Assembly: GCA_964503595.1 (NCBI GenBank)
Contig: CAZDAM010000051.1
Coordinates: forward strand, 1-24,975
Direction: 5' to 3'
Source of the DNA: CAZDAM01 sp964503595
GTDB taxonomy: Bacteria > Muiribacteriota > UBA6191
DNA: 24,975 nucleotides
This document shows positions 24,001 through 24,975 of this stretch, one piece after another (position 1 is the first letter of the stretch; each line of letters begins with the position of its first letter). The notes beneath the pieces were generated by a model. That model was not told where the DNA came from and searched no databases. It saw only the letters and a list, made by a program, of their open reading frames with translations. The translations under genes were made by a program, and so were the position numbers.

Positions 24001-24975
24001 GATTCAGAAGCTCGTTCTGATCTTTTCCGGAGAAGAAAAGACCTTCGTTGTCACCGGTATGGAAAATGCCTTCTTCGGTGTTGGCTTCGTTCTCTTCCAT
24101 GACCACGTGGAAATTGGTTCCACCAAAGCCGAAGGCGCTACAGGCTGCCCGGCGTGGATGGTCTTCCAGATTGACCCATGGGCGGGTCTCAGTGGAGATG
24201 TAAAGGGAGGAATCCTCAATACCCAGTTTGGGGTTGGGAGCCTTCACGTTGATTGTGGCTGGAATGACCTTATGATAGAGGGACAGTGCGGCTTTCATCA
24301 GACCGGCAATTCCGGCGCTGGCCTTGGTATGTCCAATCTGGGATTTGACGGATCCAAGGGCACACCATTCCCGATCCTCGGAAGCATCGCCGAAAACCTG
24401 ACGTACACCGGTGATTTCCACGGCGTCACCAACTGGTGTACCGGTACCGTGAGCTTCCATCAGACCAATGGTTCTTGGGGTGACGGCAGCCATTTCATAG
24501 GCCTGGCGCAATGCCTTCATCTGACCTTCGGAAACCGGCTGGTAAATCGATTTGGCCTTGCCATCCGAAGAGGACCCGACCGAGGCGATCTTGGCATAAA
24601 TCCGATCTCCATCCCGTACGGCATCAGCGTAGCGTTTCAGAACTACGAGACCAAGTCCCTCTCCAATCAGAATCCCATCGGAATCCAGATCGAAGGGGCG
24701 GGAGAATCCTTCCTTGGAAAAGGCAGGAGTCTTGGAGAAACAAAGATACATGAAGATATTGTTGACGGTATCAATTCCCCCGGTCACCACCATGTCGCTG
24801 GTTTTGGCCAGGAGGGCGTCGACAGCCATTTTCAGGGCTCCAAGAGCCGAGGCGCAGGCTGCATCGATTACACAGTTGGTACCACCAAGATCCAGAGTGT
24901 TGGCAATCCGGCCGGAGATCACATTTCCCCGAACGCCACGAAACCTGTTTTCCTGCCACATTGGAACGCTCTCGC
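21080..24975 (-). CDS. pfaA: PUFA synthase PfaA, KS-MAT-ACP3 part (5' end beyond window)
   Basis: The frame is open to the window end, so the N-terminus and start are missing. Numbering is from the internal Met at 24961. Ketosynthase to about 290: C36 (DAACASA), H171 (HGTGTP), H211 (KSQIGHTKA). Malonyl-CoA:ACP transferase about 400-700: GQGSQ, S503 in GHSFGE, R528, H612 in AFHTP. An Ala/Pro/Lys linker with a coiled coil follows (about 857-889), then three acyl carrier domains with attachment serines S1040, S1142 and S1242 in DLAVDSIRRVEIL. The usual PfaA motif is LGIDSIKRVEIL, so all three differ in the same way. The frame stops after KKN at a TGA directly behind A10; the expected KR-DH lies in the -1 frame. 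It elongates the acyl chain with malonyl units; the carriers need a phosphopantetheinyl transferase not found here. Confidence 0.93.
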   Translation of the reverse strand, partial: ESVPMWQENRFRGVRGNVISGRIANTLDLGGTNCVIDAACASALGALKMAVDALLAKTSDMVVTGGIDTVNNIFMYLCFSKTPAFSKEGFSRPFDLDSDGILIGEGLGLVVLKRYADAVRDGDRIYAKIASVGSSSDGKAKSIYQPVSEGQMKALRQAYEMAAVTPRTIGLMEAHGTGTPVGDAVEITGVRQVFGDASEDREWCALGSVKSQIGHTKASAGIAGLMKAALSLYHKVIPATINVKAPNPKLGIEDSSLYISTETRPWVNLEDHPRRAACSAFGFGGTNFHVVMEENEANTEEGIFHTGDNEGLFFSGKDQNELLNHLKSALENSSKAEDFSNLARYNQHNASIQDASRLAIVAQSIEDLASQLKTAIDHLGSNPGKALHGPTLFFEPSGSARIQGEVALAFPGQGSQHIGMARDLLLAYPRLMKVVDEFEAFRKEKGLSPLSALIWPKPTFKAEEKAEQDEILRRTDNAQAALALSQLMLLTLLQEFGLKATHFFGHSFGEVSALLAAGRISRRDFMAIAHERGNLMLACAQNSEGTMAAVLAPLAKVETSLKAINSRLGTEVVLANRNSPEQGVISGKKSEVEKVSQALSQEGFKIKALNVSAAFHTPLMAPAVKKFGDFLAKIEFKPGSGNVWSNMTAEPYPQDAEKARVTLRDQLLYPVRFHEKLEALFGHGVTTFVECGAGTVCSGLIQATLGAKATTLNPLGRNAKIPQLKPFLSTLASLYSASQLELKAQAFGIKPESLVLKKKKSPVTVLLNGANYLRKETRQAPMNEPRKALSLPEPKVIEVPVKVPVPAPAPVQAAPKAPVPQKPVSVPAAPVAQKAVAPRPVTASKGSPMNRDHNQESQSVDALHQYRMRMLEVQEQFLRAQMESNRLLEQMISGQAATLPALPRPVAAPLAAPQATWQEQHAGFAAPIAQPAPVAAPAPVRAPQPVPQAAAPAPSGSLLSSMFEKRPAPAPQKAVAPQPAKSAPVATPVAKAQPTPVAAPVAQASGLSQEIEAFLMNTIAEKTGFPLDMLSSDMDLENDLAVDSIRRVEILGAVQEKFPSAPAIGPSQLGILKTIGDIVGYLGGGASTSAPSQAAAPAPQANPAPAATGGSEIEAFLMSTIAEKTGFPLDMLSSEMDLENDLAVDSIRRVEILGAVQEKFPSAPAIGPSQLGILKTIGDIVGYLGGASSAPAQAAAPAPQAPAQATGGASSAIQTALYGIISEKTGFPEDMLSPEMDLENDLAVDSIRRVEILGAMQERFPEAPSIGPSQLGVIRTIGDVIHYLSGGAQAQAGEKKN
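21122..21952 (-). repeat. Three tandem ACP-coding repeats
   Basis: ACP units lie at about 21728-21952, 21422-21646 and 21122-21346, with serine-to-serine spacing of 306 and 300 bp. The first two are almost identical in protein and very close in DNA; the third, next to the frameshift site, is clearly more divergent (ISEKTGFPEDMLSPE, MQERFPEAPSI). Ala/Pro/Gln linkers of about 25 residues separate them. Near-identity of units one and two suggests recent duplication or gene conversion, and can also confuse short-read assembly. Confidence 0.92.
22427..22440 (-). promoter_or_regulatory. Internal SD and ATG before the PfaA coiled coil
   Basis: In frame within pfaA, AAGGGAG (22434-22440) stands four bases before ATG 22429-22427 (residue 845). 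As in the other synthase gene, the ATG is at the end of the Pro/Ala linker and just before a coiled-coil helix. Starting here would give an ACP3 protein of 449 residues, or ACP3-KR-DH after the frameshift. This is a sequence signal only. Confidence 0.35.

Noticed and set aside
1..24975. Phosphopantetheinyl transferase (PfaE), tRNA, rRNA, transposase or integrase genes
   Set aside because: I looked for typical motifs in the ORFs and gaps and saw none.

Overview
The window looks like chromosomal DNA of a bacterium with medium GC content, Shine-Dalgarno (SD)-led genes and many 1-11 base stop/start overlaps. It contains no rRNA, tRNA or taxonomic marker gene, so I cannot place the organism. The domain layout of the large lipid synthase (KS-MAT-ACP3-KR-DH plus KS-CLF-AT-DH-DH) resembles polyunsaturated fatty acid (PUFA) synthases of myxobacteria and other Gram-negative lineages, but this is not a taxonomic assignment.

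Layout. 1-4110 (+ strand): the 3' scrap of an HNH-type gene, a small membrane-anchored protein, then a tightly overlapped set of ispH, a PlsC acyltransferase fused to a PfaD-like domain, and a DUF423 membrane protein. 4152-6084 (- strand): a thioesterase followed by an AlbA/Schlafen-ATPase regulator carrying a TTEV tandem repeat. 6085-7311: a small accessory patch with hicAB and a LexA/S24 fragment. 7305-9636 (- strand): a SAM methyltransferase, a DUF445 protein and the stump of a third coupled gene cut off where the accessory patch begins. 9736-10782 (+): an AblB-like acetyltransferase. 10793-24975 (- strand): one long lipid-synthase operon. In transcription order it holds PfaA (KS, MAT, three ACPs; N-terminus beyond the window), its KR-DH part in another frame, a 2204-residue PfaB/PfaC fusion (KS-CLF-AT-DH-DH), and a HEAT-like protein.

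Main result. The PfaA frame ends at a run of ten A followed directly by TGA. The KR-DH reading frame is open straight through this run in the -1 frame, has no plausible start of its own, and the run is followed 6 nt later by a stem-loop. This is the layout of a programmed -1 frameshift (or polymerase slippage) that would make both a short KS-MAT-ACP3 protein and a full KS-MAT-ACP3-KR-DH protein. A homopolymer sequencing error is the main alternative.

How the genes may work together. PfaA and the KS-CLF-AT-DH-DH protein would build a long, probably unsaturated or hydroxylated acyl chain. The usual separate enoyl reductase PfaD is not beside them. Instead, a PfaD-like domain that lacks the usual GGHTDN histidine is fused behind a lysophosphatidate-type acyltransferase about 8 kb away, suggesting a protein that links the synthase product to membrane phospholipid. 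No phosphopantetheinyl transferase (PfaE) is present in the window.
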